This document shows positions 35,798 through 45,112 of a stretch of 64,000 bases of DNA, piece after piece. The stretch is taken from contig NZ_JAEVLT010000003.1 of NCBI RefSeq assembly GCF_024494385.1, positions 248,001 to 312,000 on the forward strand, read 5' to 3'. A program made the translations under genes and the position numbers. Numbering within the stretch: the stretch's first letter is position 1; every line of letters begins with the position of its first letter. The notes beneath the pieces are model-generated. The model was not told the DNA's origin. It made no database searches and saw only the letters and a list, made by a program, of their open reading frames with translations. This stretch comes from Bacillus sp. EB600 (GTDB taxonomy: Bacteria > Bacillota > Bacilli > Bacillales > Cytobacillaceae).

Positions 35798-36265
35798 CTA
35801 ACTTTGCATGCGCATTTTAATTTGGTTGATTTCCTTTTCGTGGATGCCATCTTTTTTGCTAAGATGTTCAATATCAAATTTCATGCCTTTGATTTCATCG
35901 GAAACGGTTAAAAAAATTGCTTCATGCTGGTCCAATTTAGATTCAATGTGTTTAAAATGACTGCGAAGCTCAGTAGCATTGTTTTCTGCCGTTACCTTGA
36001 GGGACTCAACGCTGGTTTCTAGATTATCCAGGCGCTGATCGACTCCATCCAGGCGTTGGTCCACCTGGTGAAGGCGCTGATCGACTCCATCTAGGCGTTG
36101 GTCCACCTGGTGAAGGCGCTGGTCCACCTTATCAAATCGCTGGTCCACCTGGTCAAAACGTTGATCTATCGAATTAAAACGCTGCTCCATCGAATTAAAG
36201 CGCTGATCAATTTTTTCAAACTGCTGATTCATTTTCTCCATCATTTTTTCTAGCAATTTCTCCAT
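35798..36265 (-). CDS. Coiled-coil protein with 7-residue repeats
   Basis: 155 residues from ATG 36265, chosen because the SD AAGGAG is 9 bases before it, while ATG 36274 abuts the SD. Residues about 15-85 consist of heptads of the form VDQRLDG/VDQRLHQ/SIDQRFD, a near-perfect coiled coil; the C-terminal half is also helical (ELRSHFKHIESKLDQHEAIF). No signal peptide or membrane segment. The DNA carries a nearly exact 42-base direct repeat (about 36035-36120). Function unknown. Confidence 0.75.
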   Translation of the reverse strand: MEKLLEKMMEKMNQQFEKIDQRFNSMEQRFNSIDQRFDQVDQRFDKVDQRLHQVDQRLDGVDQRLHQVDQRLDGVDQRLDNLETSVESLKVTAENNATELRSHFKHIESKLDQHEAIFLTVSDEIKGMKFDIEHLSKKDGIHEKEINQIKMRMQS

Positions 36266-36587
36266 CACGATCATCTCCTTTTCGACATTATACCATGAAA
36301 AACAGAAGAAAATTTTTAGTGTCTAATTCTACCGCGGAAATTATGAATAAAATAAACAACCTTGTGATAAAACTAATTGCATATACATTACTGCCTTCAA
36401 CAAGCCAATGTTAATCAGCACCGTATTCGTACGATTTCACAAAATTGATACAATTGGTCTAAGGCATTGATCTATCCGCATTTGTCAAGTTAGAGTAGCT
36501 TTAACAGTATGTGAAGATGGTTTCAATCTTGTGGACTATTGGGTTATACTAGGTTTGCTGGAAATTATTTCTGAAAGGGGAGTAGCA
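36266..36587. other. Divergent spacer before cccB
   Basis: No gene or clear motif seen; promoters for the coiled-coil gene (minus) and cccB (plus) must lie here. Confidence 0.4.
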
Positions 36588-36923
36588 ATGAAAAAGAAGC
36601 TGCTAACATTCGTAATGGGTACAGCCCTTGTCATGGGACTTGCTGCTTGCGGCGGTGGATCCGATACTTCAAAGAATAAGGGGACAGATACTGCTTCAAG
36701 CGGAGATGCACAAAAAATCGTTTCCCAGAAATGCGCAAGCTGCCATGGAGACCAACTGCAGGGGGTTGTAGGTCCTAGCCTGCAAAAAATAGGCAGTAAA
36801 TACTCAAAAGCCGAAATTTTAGATATCATCAAAAATGGTAAAGGCGGCGGAAAGATGCCAGCTGGCTTAATCACTGGCAATGATGCTGATACTGTTGCAA
36901 CATGGCTTGCAGCAAAGAAATAA
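36588..36923 (+). CDS. cccB: Cytochrome c-551, lipoprotein
   Basis: 111 residues from ATG 36588 (SD GAAAGGGGAG). A lipobox LAAC ([21 protein letters not shown]) makes it a membrane-anchored lipoprotein outside the cell. One haem motif CASCH in [13 protein letters not shown] and the distal Met ligand in KMPAGLITG. CccB passes electrons to terminal oxidases such as cytochrome caa3. Its position between prfB and ftsE is that of B. subtilis cccB, so it belongs to the backbone rather than to the multihaem cluster. Confidence 0.93.
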   Translation: MKKKLLTFVMGTALVMGLAACGGGSDTSKNKGTDTASSGDAQKIVSQKCASCHGDQLQGVVGPSLQKIGSKYSKAEILDIIKNGKGGGKMPAGLITGNDADTVATWLAAKK

Positions 36924-36982
36924 TTCAACTTCCTTAAAGATTTTACATATGCTGTGACTCAATTACAGCTAAGAAGAATAAG

Positions 36983-37012
36983 ACGGTCTGCTTTCAGGCA
37001 GGCCGTTTTTTC
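36983..37012 (+). terminator. Terminator after cccB
   Basis: Stem ACGGTCTGC / GCAGGCCGT with one mismatch, loop about 5, then T run. Confidence 0.85.
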
Positions 37013-37204
37013 TTTTTCTATTAAAATAATGTAAAGAAATTTGTCAGAATTGAAAAGAAACTGTAATATTTTTACCGCTTTTTTTGTCGGATTATGATGT
37101 TATAATGAACCTATGTGAAAAATACGCATACCTTTGAACACTGATGAACATATCTAGCTGTCTATTAGTTTTTGGGAAAAATAAAACATCAGGTGATGAT
37201 AAAT

Positions 37205-37891
37205 ATGATAGAAATGCAAGAAGTTTATAAAAAGTATCCAAATGGCGTTACGGCTCTTAATGGGATAGATGTTCAGATTGATCAAGGCGAATTTGTCTAC
37301 GTCGTTGGACCGAGCGGGGCAGGTAAATCCACCTTCATTAAAATGATGTACCGTGAGGAGATGCCAACTTCTGGTACGATTATGCTGAATGGTGTTAACC
37401 TTGCAAAATTAAAAATGAAAAAAGTTCCGATATTTCGGCGCAATATAGGCGTGGTTTTTCAGGACTTTAAACTGCTTCAGATGAAAACAGTCTATGAAAA
37501 CGTTGCCTTTGCCTTAGAGGTTATTGAAGCCCACCCGAAGGTTATTAAAAAACGAGTGATGGAGGTACTTGATCTCGTAAATTTAAAGCACAAAGCAAAA
37601 ATGCTGCCAACAGAACTATCTGGCGGTGAGCAGCAGCGTGTTTCCATTGCCCGCTCGATTGTTAACTCGCCAAAGGTTGTGATTGCCGACGAGCCGACAG
37701 GGAACCTCGATCCGGATACATCTTGGGAGATCATGAACATTTTTGAAGAAATTAATAACAGAGGAACAACGATTGTTATGGCTACCCATAACAGAGAAAT
37801 TGTTAACTCAATTAAACATCGCGTCATTGCCATTGAAAGCGGCAAAATTGCTCGTGATGAACAAAGAGGTGATTACGGCTATGAAGGCTAG
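37205..37891 (+). CDS. ftsE: Cell division ATP-binding protein FtsE
   Basis: 228 residues from ATG 37205 (SD AGGTGAT); an upstream in-frame TTG 37172 is not needed. ABC ATPase: Walker A GPSGAGKST, signature LSGGEQQRVSIARS, Walker B VVIADEPTGNLD. With FtsX it controls peptidoglycan hydrolases during growth, division or sporulation. Overlaps ftsX by 11 bases. Confidence 0.97.
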   Translation: MIEMQEVYKKYPNGVTALNGIDVQIDQGEFVYVVGPSGAGKSTFIKMMYREEMPTSGTIMLNGVNLAKLKMKKVPIFRRNIGVVFQDFKLLQMKTVYENVAFALEVIEAHPKVIKKRVMEVLDLVNLKHKAKMLPTELSGGEQQRVSIARSIVNSPKVVIADEPTGNLDPDTSWEIMNIFEEINNRGTTIVMATHNREIVNSIKHRVIAIESGKIARDEQRGDYGYEG

Positions 37892-38774
37892 AACACTAGG
37901 CCGTCATGCTCGTGAAAGCTTTAAGAGCATTGGCCGGAACGGTTGGATGACATTTGCGTCAGTAGGCGCGGTTACGGTAACCCTGATTTTGGTTGGCGTC
38001 TTTTTCGTCATTATGATGAATCTCAATAAAGTAGCCCAAACGATTGAAGAGGACGTGGAAATCCGCGTTCATATCGATGTTGCGGCCACCCCACAGGATC
38101 AACAAACATTGAAAAAACAGATTGAACAGCTTCCTGAAGTGAAAACCGTAAAGTTCTCTTCGAAAAAAGATGAATTGAAAAACCTGATCACCAGCCTTGG
38201 TAATGAGGGGAAAGCTTTCAAGCTCTTTGAACAGGATAATCCATTAAACGATGTATTTATTGTAAAAACGACAAACCCGACAGATACGATGAAGGCAGCA
38301 AAGAAAATTGAAAAAATGAATTATGCTTCCAAGGTCAAGTATGGTCAAGGACAGGTCGAAAAACTATTCAAATTTGTTAAATCAGCTCGAAACGTTGGAA
38401 TTGTTTTGATTATTGGTTTACTATTTACAGCCATCTTTTTGATTTCCAATACGATTAAAATTACGATTATTGCACGAAGAAGAGAAATTAAGATTATGAG
38501 ATTGGTAGGAGCAACCAATTCCTTTATTCGCTGGCCATTCTTTTTAGAAGGCTTATGGTTGGGGATTCTTGGCGCGATTTTACCAATCATTCTTATTTCG
38601 ATTGCATACTACAATGCCTATGATTACATCGCTCCAAAGTTGGTAGGTAACTTTATTCAAATTTTGCCGGTTACGCCATTTATGTACCAGGTTTCCGGCT
38701 TGCTCATCGTAATGGGCGCTGCAATCGGCGTCTGGGGCAGTGTTATGTCTGTAAGGAAGTTCTTAAAGATTTAG
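37881..38774 (+). CDS. ftsX: Cell division protein FtsX
   Basis: 297 residues from ATG 37881 (MKARTLGRHARESF), which overlaps the ftsE stop and has SD AGAGGTGA; the frame extends farther upstream only as a shadow inside ftsE. Four membrane helices: one near residue 30 (MTFASVGAVTVTLILVGVFF), an extracellular loop, then three (IVLIIGLLFTAIFLISNTIK and two more). Confidence 0.96.
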   Translation: MKARTLGRHARESFKSIGRNGWMTFASVGAVTVTLILVGVFFVIMMNLNKVAQTIEEDVEIRVHIDVAATPQDQQTLKKQIEQLPEVKTVKFSSKKDELKNLITSLGNEGKAFKLFEQDNPLNDVFIVKTTNPTDTMKAAKKIEKMNYASKVKYGQGQVEKLFKFVKSARNVGIVLIIGLLFTAIFLISNTIKITIIARRREIKIMRLVGATNSFIRWPFFLEGLWLGILGAILPIILISIAYYNAYDYIAPKLVGNFIQILPVTPFMYQVSGLLIVMGAAIGVWGSVMSVRKFLKI

Positions 38775-38913
38775 TTTTTTCATAGGAAGGGAGTTTGGTA
38801 TTCTCTCTTCCCTTTTACATAGAAGGTCGGATGGATCAATCAAACTCGATTTACCCGTACATAGATTTTTTAAAAAGATAAGAATATGTAAATTTTTGAC
38901 TTTGAGAATTGTC

Positions 38914-38967
38914 TTGCTTAAGCGCCCAGCGACTAGTGTACGTCGCTAAACGGGCGCTTGCGCTTTT
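38914..38967. repeat. Short, internally deleted copy of the dispersed repeat
   Basis: Holds only the two ends of the 145-bp element (GCGCCCAGCGACTAGTGTAC and GTCGCTAAACGGGCGCTTGC), folding into a long hairpin AAGCGCCC ... GGGCGCTT with an inner GCGAC/GTCGC stem. It lies in the ftsX-M23 gap. Confidence 0.75.
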
Positions 38968-38990
38968 CTAATGGAAGGAGAAATCGGAAA

Positions 38991-40340
38991 TTGCGAAAGT
39001 CATTGGTGTCGCTTACCGCTGCAGTAACGGTAAGTATGGGGAGTTTATTTGGAGGTATGGCGGTAAAGACAGAAGCCGCTGAATCAATCTCTAGCTTAAA
39101 ACAGCAGCAAAGTGATCTGCAAAGTAAAAGTGCGGATCTAAATTCCAATATTTCTGAGAAAGATAAACAGATTACTAATTTACAAGGGCAGCAGGTTGAT
39201 GTTCAAGCAGAATTAAAACGGATAGGCTTGGCGATTGAAACCACTACAAAAAATATTCAAGAAAAAACAGCAAAGCTACAAGAAACAAAAGCTGAAATCG
39301 CCAAGCTTCAAGATGAAGTCAAAGTTATTCAGGTCCGAATCGAAAAACGAAATAAGCTGTTGAAGGATCGGGCCCGCAATTATCAGGAAAATGGTTCGGT
39401 TAACTATGTGAGTGTCTTAATGGGAGCACAAAGCTTTAGTGATTTTATTGACCTTGCGGGCGCCGTAGCCACGATTATGGAAGCCGATCAGGCGATCTTA
39501 AAACAAGCTGAGGCGGACAAGCAGGAGCTTGAACAAAAGCAAGCACAGGTTCAGACAGACCTGAACAACTTGCAAAAAATAGTTGGCGATCTCGGGTCAT
39601 TAAATAATCAACTGAATTCACAAAAGGCGAAACAAGCTACTTTATTAGCAAGCCTTCAAGAGCAGGAACAAGAAGCAACTGATGATAAAATGAATATGGA
39701 AGAACAGGCACAAATTCTTGCTGCACAAGCAGGAGCCATTCAACAAGCGATTCAAATGGAACAGGCTCGTCAAGCCGAGGCAGCAAAACAAGCCGAGGCA
39801 GCAAGACAAGCTGAAGCAGCAAGACAAGCAGCTGCAGCTGCGGCTGTGAAGTCTTCTTCTCCTGCAGGTACTACTTCGTCCAGTGAAGGCGGGGGTGGAG
39901 CATCTGTAGCAGCACCACCTGTCTCAGGCGGCAGCTTTACGAGACCAGCTTCAGGAAGTATCTCCTCAACTTATGGGGGGCGGACAGATCCATTTACTGG
40001 AGCGGCTACTTTCCATTATGGAGTGGATATAAGGAACAGCGGCGCCAACGTGCCAATCGTGGCTGCTGCGGATGGTGTTGTTGTGACAGCTCATTTTTCT
40101 AGCAGCTATGGAAATGTTGTCTATATTGCCCATTCGATTAATGGCCATGTTTATACAACGGTTTACGCACACATGTCGAGGTATCTTGTATCACCAGGGC
40201 AAACAGTTAGTAAAGGCCAGCAGATTGGAGTCATGGGCAGCACGGGTGAATCCACTGGGCAGCACTTGCATTTTGAACTTTATAATGGACCATGGGCCTA
40301 TCATAGTGCCATTAATCCAATGGGAATCGTCCCACTTTAA
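38991..40340 (+). CDS. Secreted M23 peptidoglycan hydrolase with N-terminal coiled coil (EnvC-like)
   Basis: 449 residues if TTG 38991 is the start (SD GGAAGGAG about 9 bases upstream); the longer frame to 38958 begins inside the repeat element and is unlikely. Signal peptide about 1-38 (LTAAVTVSMGSLFGGMAVKT), coiled coil about 40-265 (SSLKQQQSDLQSKSADLN ...), low-complexity A/Q/E stretch about 265-310, and M23 domain in the last 130 residues with HYGVDIRNSG and GQHLHFELYNG metal-ligand motifs. Directly downstream of ftsEX, it is a likely FtsX-activated hydrolase, comparable to CwlO/EnvC. Confidence 0.88.
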   Translation: MRKSLVSLTAAVTVSMGSLFGGMAVKTEAAESISSLKQQQSDLQSKSADLNSNISEKDKQITNLQGQQVDVQAELKRIGLAIETTTKNIQEKTAKLQETKAEIAKLQDEVKVIQVRIEKRNKLLKDRARNYQENGSVNYVSVLMGAQSFSDFIDLAGAVATIMEADQAILKQAEADKQELEQKQAQVQTDLNNLQKIVGDLGSLNNQLNSQKAKQATLLASLQEQEQEATDDKMNMEEQAQILAAQAGAIQQAIQMEQARQAEAAKQAEAARQAEAARQAAAAAAVKSSSPAGTTSSSEGGGGASVAAPPVSGGSFTRPASGSISSTYGGRTDPFTGAATFHYGVDIRNSGANVPIVAAADGVVVTAHFSSSYGNVVYIAHSINGHVYTTVYAHMSRYLVSPGQTVSKGQQIGVMGSTGESTGQHLHFELYNGPWAYHSAINPMGIVPL

Positions 40341-40487
40341 TGGAAGAGACTTTGTCTCTTCTTTTTTTGCTTTTTCTCTCTCTTCTACAGTATGTTTTCT
40401 ATCGATTATTCATAACTCGTCCAGCATCTACATATATGTTACTAGCGGGCACTAATGAATTTTACGATGTCGTTGAGGAGGATTTGG

Positions 40488-41948
40488 ATGAAGCAAAAAT
40501 GGATTGCCCTTTTGATGACAGGGTCACTGCTCTTAGGGGCGGGTGGAACGTATGCAGGCATGCAGTGGTTTGATCGCTCAAGTGGAACGCCGTCCTTTGA
40601 AAAAATAAATCATACACCAGTAAACAAATCTACGGATTTAGCGATGGCGGATCGTACGAATTTGGAAAAAGTAAGCCAGGCTTATGATCTAATTTTAAGC
40701 CGCTATGTTGAAAAGGTCGACCGCGATAAATTGACGGAAGGAGCGATCCAGGGAATGCTATCCGTGCTGAAGGATCCTTATTCTGTATATATGGACAAGG
40801 AAACCGCTAAGCAGTTTACGCAAACGCTGGAATCCTCCTTTGAAGGAATCGGGGCAGAAGTAGGGATGGAGGATGGAAAAATTATCATTGTTTCCCCTTT
40901 TAAAAATTCACCGGCAGAAAAAGCTGGTCTTCGGCCGAATGACCAAATCTTAAAGGTGGACGGTAAAAGTGTTGACGGGCTGAATTTGAACGAAGCAACA
41001 TTAAAAATCCGTGGAAAAAGAGGCACGAAGGTGCAATTAGAGATTGCGAGAAGAAGTGTAAAGGAGCCAATCACGATTTTGGTTAAGCGGGATGAAATTC
41101 CGCTTGAAACCGTCCATTCCTCATTGAAAAAGGTAAATGGCGAGCAGATTGGCTATATTGATATTACGACATTCTCTGAGAATACGGCAGCTGATTTTAA
41201 AAAGCAGCTCGGATCATTGGAGAAGGATCAGCTGAAGGGACTCGTCATTGATGTGCGCGGTAACCCTGGCGGCCTTTTATCAAGCGTTGAAGAAATTTTA
41301 AAGGAGTTCGTTACAAAGGATAAGCCAATGGTTCAAATTGAAAAAAGAAATGGTGAGAAGGATCGTTTCTTCTCGACTTTAACAAAGAAAAAAGACTATC
41401 CTGTTGCCGTTCTTGTTGATAAAGGCAGCGCGTCGGCTTCAGAAATTTTGGCAGGCTCCTTACAAGAAGCAGAGGGCTATAAGCTTGTTGGGGATAAAAC
41501 GTTTGGAAAAGGCACTGTTCAGCAGGCGATCCCAATGGGTGATGGCAGCAATATTAAATTAACATTATTTAAATGGCTGACTCCAGATGGAAATTGGATT
41601 CATAAAAAGGGAATTCAGCCTGACGTCGAGGTTAAGCAGCCTGCAATTTTTCAAACGCATCCGATTCAAATTAGCAAGCCTTTAGAGCAAGACATGAATA
41701 ACGAGCAGGTCAAGAATGCTCAAGAAATTTTAACTGGACTAGGCTTTGTTCCTGGCAGAATGGACGGCTATTACAATGCTGACACAGCAAGGGCTGTAAA
41801 AGCATTCCAGCAGCAGCAAGGGTTAAAGCCATCTGGAAAAATCGACTCCCAAACAGCTTTGAAGCTTGAGGAGGCAGCAGTCAAGGAAATGAAGAAAGAA
41901 AAAAATGATCTTCAGCTAAATACAGCATTGCGCCTAGTAGCCAACTAA
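40488..41948 (+). CDS. ctpB: Carboxy-terminal processing protease CtpB (S41)
   Basis: 486 residues from ATG 40488 (SD GAGGAGG). N-terminal signal/anchor (WIALLMTGSLLLGAGGTYAG), PDZ about 110-190 (GIGAEVGMEDGKIIIVSPFK), S41 core with catalytic Ser in KGSASASEILAGSL and Lys in DKTFGKGTVQQ, and a C-terminal peptidoglycan-binding domain (LGFVPGRMDGYYNADTARAV). In B. subtilis CtpB cleaves SpoIVFA during sporulation. Confidence 0.95.
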   Translation: MKQKWIALLMTGSLLLGAGGTYAGMQWFDRSSGTPSFEKINHTPVNKSTDLAMADRTNLEKVSQAYDLILSRYVEKVDRDKLTEGAIQGMLSVLKDPYSVYMDKETAKQFTQTLESSFEGIGAEVGMEDGKIIIVSPFKNSPAEKAGLRPNDQILKVDGKSVDGLNLNEATLKIRGKRGTKVQLEIARRSVKEPITILVKRDEIPLETVHSSLKKVNGEQIGYIDITTFSENTAADFKKQLGSLEKDQLKGLVIDVRGNPGGLLSSVEEILKEFVTKDKPMVQIEKRNGEKDRFFSTLTKKKDYPVAVLVDKGSASASEILAGSLQEAEGYKLVGDKTFGKGTVQQAIPMGDGSNIKLTLFKWLTPDGNWIHKKGIQPDVEVKQPAIFQTHPIQISKPLEQDMNNEQVKNAQEILTGLGFVPGRMDGYYNADTARAVKAFQQQQGLKPSGKIDSQTALKLEEAAVKEMKKEKNDLQLNTALRLVAN

Positions 41949-41975
41949 AAACAGGGGAGAATTCCCCTGTTTTTT
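41947..41975 (+). terminator. Terminator after ctpB
   Basis: Stem AAAACAGGGG / CCCCTGTTTT, loop AGAATT, T run. Confidence 0.93.
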
Positions 41976-42027
41976 AGTTGGCTAAAATTTGAGGTGAGTG
42001 GAGCATGCAGCCTTGTAAAAAGCGGTT

Positions 42028-42312
42028 GGCGAAATAAATGGGGAGTTTGGCGAAATAATTAAAAATTTGGCGAAATAAATAGGGAGTTTGGCGAAATAAT
42101 TAAAAATTTGGCGAAATAAATAGGGAGTTTGGCGAAATAATTAAAAAATCGGCGAAATAAATAGGGTGTTTGGCGAAATAATTTAAAAATCGACGAAATT
42201 AATTTTGAAATAGCAGGAATTAACCTAATGTTGGTAAACTCACCCCGAAAATTCGTGAAATTACTCTGCAAATTAGAAAATAAATTCAGCAAATTAGCGA
42301 AAACATTGAATA
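42028..42312. repeat. Tandem array, alternating 21/20-bp units, GGCGAAATAA core
   Basis: GGCGAA cores (GACGAA in the last) begin at 42028, 42049, 42069, 42090, 42110, 42131, 42151, 42172 and 42192: strictly alternating steps of 21 and 20 bases. Units alternate GGCGAAATAAATAGGGAG and GGCGAAATAATTAAAAAT. Beyond 42200 about five degenerate 21-base units follow (GAAATTA/CAAATTA). It occupies the ctpB-minJ spacer, where B. subtilis has swrA. Confidence 0.92.
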
Positions 42313-42472
42313 GAAACCATACAGGTATCTTCTTTAATCCCTATTCACTGCATTTTTCTCCCCAGTCTCGATATTTTCCTTGTTCCAAGAAACTAGCAAT
42401 AGGTTTTACGAGCCCAATTTGGTAGAATAGTATATAAATAGAACTTTTTATGGAGGTTGGTGGCGGGTCTTG

Positions 42473-43663
42473 ATGCAAGTATGGCTTGTAGAGGTGATAA
42501 AGGGGATAGGCAGGTTTTTTCTTGATCCCGTGGCCTACTATCTCGTGATTCTTGCCGGAATTCTGGGTGTTAGGAGAGTTAGACGAGAACGGAAAAACTT
42601 TAATATACGGGCATATGATGCCTATTTTGAATTGCGCCAATTGATTCCAGCCGGGCTGTTTGCCGGATTGATCCTATCGATTATTATTTTTGCAGCAGGG
42701 ATTGCCGTGCCATTTGCTGCAATCTTGTTGATAACAGCTTTTACTTTTTTATGGAGCCTGACGACGAATGTAAGGCTGTTGGCGCCAGTGTATACGGTTG
42801 GAGCTGCCTTTTTTACGTTGATTTTTGCTTCGCAAAATAATTGGCCAGTGCCTTTTTTTAAAAACGCCTTTCATTCGATTGATGAAAAAGTGTATCCATC
42901 ACTCGCTGTTTTGCTTGGTCTTTTGTTAGTAGCAGAGGGATGCATGATTATAAAAAATGGCAGCTATGGTACTTCACCAAAGCTGATAAAGAGTAAGCGA
43001 GGCAGGCGTGTGGGTGTTCATGAAGTAAAACGCCTCTGGCTGCTGCCAGTGCTTTTGCTTATTCCTGGAGATGCTGTTCATCTGCCATTTACATGGTGGC
43101 CAGTATTCCACTTAGGGGCTGAAAACTATAATCTAATTGTCATTCCGTTTGCGGTTGGTTTTCAGCAGAGGATTCAGAGCATGCTGCCAAAGCAGGCAGT
43201 TAAAGCCCTTGGAAAAAGAGTTCTCTGGCTGGGGATCATCGTACTCGTTTTGTCTGCAGCAGGCTATTGGTTCCCACTTGTTTCGATTGTGGTAGTGACT
43301 TTAGCTATTTTAGGCCGCGAAGGGATCGCCTTCATGCAGCGGTTTCGTGAAGATGGGATGCCGTTTTATTTTTCAAAAAAAAATCACGGTCTGATGATTT
43401 TAGGGGTCATTCCCAACTCACCGGCCAGCAAAATGGAATTAAAGGTCGGCGAATTAATTACGAAGGTAAATGGAAATCTCGTCAAAGACGAGAAGGAGTT
43501 TTATGAGGCATTGCAAAAAAACCGCGCCTATTGCAAGCTTGAGGTAATTGACACGAATGGCGAGATAAGGTTCGAGCAGCGGGCCTTATATGAAGGCGAT
43601 CATTATGAACTTGGGATTTTGTTTGTTCAGGATGAGCGGACAGACGGGGAAAAAATCGGGTAA
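42473..43663 (+). CDS. minJ: Division-site protein MinJ (PDZ membrane protein)
   Basis: About 396 residues; ATG 42473 or TTG 42470. Multiple membrane helices (VAYYLVILAGILGV; LIPAGLFAGLILSIIIFAAG; AAILLITAFTFLWSL; LWLLPVLLLIPGDAV; IIVLVLSAAGYWF) and a C-terminal PDZ domain (GLMILGVIPNSPASKMELKV; ELITKVNGNLVKDEKEFYEA). Length and position after ctpB match B. subtilis MinJ (YvjD), which bridges DivIVA and MinD. Confidence 0.9.
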   Translation: MQVWLVEVIKGIGRFFLDPVAYYLVILAGILGVRRVRRERKNFNIRAYDAYFELRQLIPAGLFAGLILSIIIFAAGIAVPFAAILLITAFTFLWSLTTNVRLLAPVYTVGAAFFTLIFASQNNWPVPFFKNAFHSIDEKVYPSLAVLLGLLLVAEGCMIIKNGSYGTSPKLIKSKRGRRVGVHEVKRLWLLPVLLLIPGDAVHLPFTWWPVFHLGAENYNLIVIPFAVGFQQRIQSMLPKQAVKALGKRVLWLGIIVLVLSAAGYWFPLVSIVVVTLAILGREGIAFMQRFREDGMPFYFSKKNHGLMILGVIPNSPASKMELKVGELITKVNGNLVKDEKEFYEALQKNRAYCKLEVIDTNGEIRFEQRALYEGDHYELGILFVQDERTDGEKIG

Positions 43664-43876
43664 GGATGCGAGTTTTTTGACTAAACATTTGAATTATTTC
43701 AGCATTTGTCTAAACCTTTTGAATCGATTCAGCATTAGTCATATATAGTAGGTGTTCATTTTTATTCACCTAAGTGAGGCGGGAGGCGTATGGCTCTCGC
43801 CATTTTTCAACACTGGGCATTTCCTGCGTGTGGAAAGTTTCACTAACTGGGAAACTGCCTAGAAAGGAGTCACATC

Positions 43877-45112
43877 TTGATTGAATCTTTACTATTAAAT
43901 TTTCTTTTTCTACTTTTTCCTGTTGTTATTTTTCTAATCTTCTTTGAGAACAGACTACATACTTACAACAAATATATTCTTATTCTGCTAACGGCTATTA
44001 CAATGGTTTTATGTATGATATTTCCGATAAGGTTAAAAATCGGCTTTATTTTTGATTTACGCTATATTCCATTTATCTGCATTGCCCTTTACGGTGGTTA
44101 CAAATATACATTTCCACTTTATATTGTCTTAAACGTATATCGGTTTATGATTGGTGGGAATGGTACTGTACAATCGCTTGTTTTCTCTACTGTTATTTTC
44201 GCACTGGTGCCTTTAGTAAATAAAATGTTTCTCAAACGGAAAGCTAAGCAACGAATCTTCCTTGCTGCACTTGTTGCTTTTCTTACGATGGTTCTCTACC
44301 TCTCAAGTCTTGCGTTATTTTTACCAGCATTGAATCGGGAATACTGGATCTTAACCCTCAACGCTTTGACCACCTACGTAGCAGTAATGGTCGTCATCAT
44401 GATTTTAGTAGAGCAAATTATTGCTAATAAAAAAACCCGTGAATCCTTTTTACATTCAGAAAGATTGCATGTGATTAGTGAGTTATCAGCAAGCGTTTCA
44501 CACGAAATCAGGAATCCCCTTACCGTAACGAGTGGATTTCTACAGCTTTTAAGTAAATCAGAGACGGTCTCGGAGAAAGATAAAAGCTATATTGACTATT
44601 CATTATTAGAATTACAACGCGCAGAAAATATCGTTAGCGATTTTCTTGCTTTTGCCAAGCCTCAATCGGAAAATATGATTTATTCCAATTTAAAGGATGA
44701 AACTGAGTATGTAAAAAATATTATTACGCCCTATGCTAATATGCATCAAGTTGAGATCAATAATGTTTTTCAAAACACGTTACATTTTAAGTATGATAAA
44801 AATCAAATCCAGCAATGCTTAATCAATTTATATAAAAACGGAATAGAAGCGATGAAGGAAACTGGCGGTACTTTGTTTATCGATGTTTCGGAACGGAAGA
44901 ATAACATCGTAATTACGGTAAGAGATATGGGTGTTGGAATGACAAGCGAGGAACTTTCAAGTCTTGGTAGCCCCTATTACTCGACTAAAACAGAGGGCAC
45001 AGGACTAGGCATGCTTATGGTTTATAGTACGATTCAAAAGGTAAATGGAAAAATTGAAGTGGAAAGTGAAAAAGGAAAAGGAACGACGTTTACCATCACT
45101 ATTCCTGCCTAA
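43877..45112 (+). CDS. Membrane sensor histidine kinase, sporulation-kinase-like
   Basis: 411 residues, TTG start with SD AAAGGAG. Five to six membrane helices in residues 1-190 with 5TMR-LYT-like pattern (DLRYIPFICIALYGGYKYTF), then HisKA (SELSASVSHEIRNPLTVTSG, phospho-acceptor His in SHEIRNP) and HATPase (NLYKNGIEAM; VRDMGVGMT; GTGLGMLMV). No response regulator is adjacent, as for the orphan kinases KinA-E that feed Spo0F; the architecture resembles KinB. The signal is unknown. Confidence 0.85.
   Translation: MIESLLLNFLFLLFPVVIFLIFFENRLHTYNKYILILLTAITMVLCMIFPIRLKIGFIFDLRYIPFICIALYGGYKYTFPLYIVLNVYRFMIGGNGTVQSLVFSTVIFALVPLVNKMFLKRKAKQRIFLAALVAFLTMVLYLSSLALFLPALNREYWILTLNALTTYVAVMVVIMILVEQIIANKKTRESFLHSERLHVISELSASVSHEIRNPLTVTSGFLQLLSKSETVSEKDKSYIDYSLLELQRAENIVSDFLAFAKPQSENMIYSNLKDETEYVKNIITPYANMHQVEINNVFQNTLHFKYDKNQIQQCLINLYKNGIEAMKETGGTLFIDVSERKNNIVITVRDMGVGMTSEELSSLGSPYYSTKTEGTGLGMLMVYSTIQKVNGKIEVESEKGKGTTFTITIPA

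Noticed and set aside
37743-37880. Upstream extension of FtsX
   Set aside because: It lies wholly inside ftsE in another frame; the ATG at 37881 gives the normal FtsX start.
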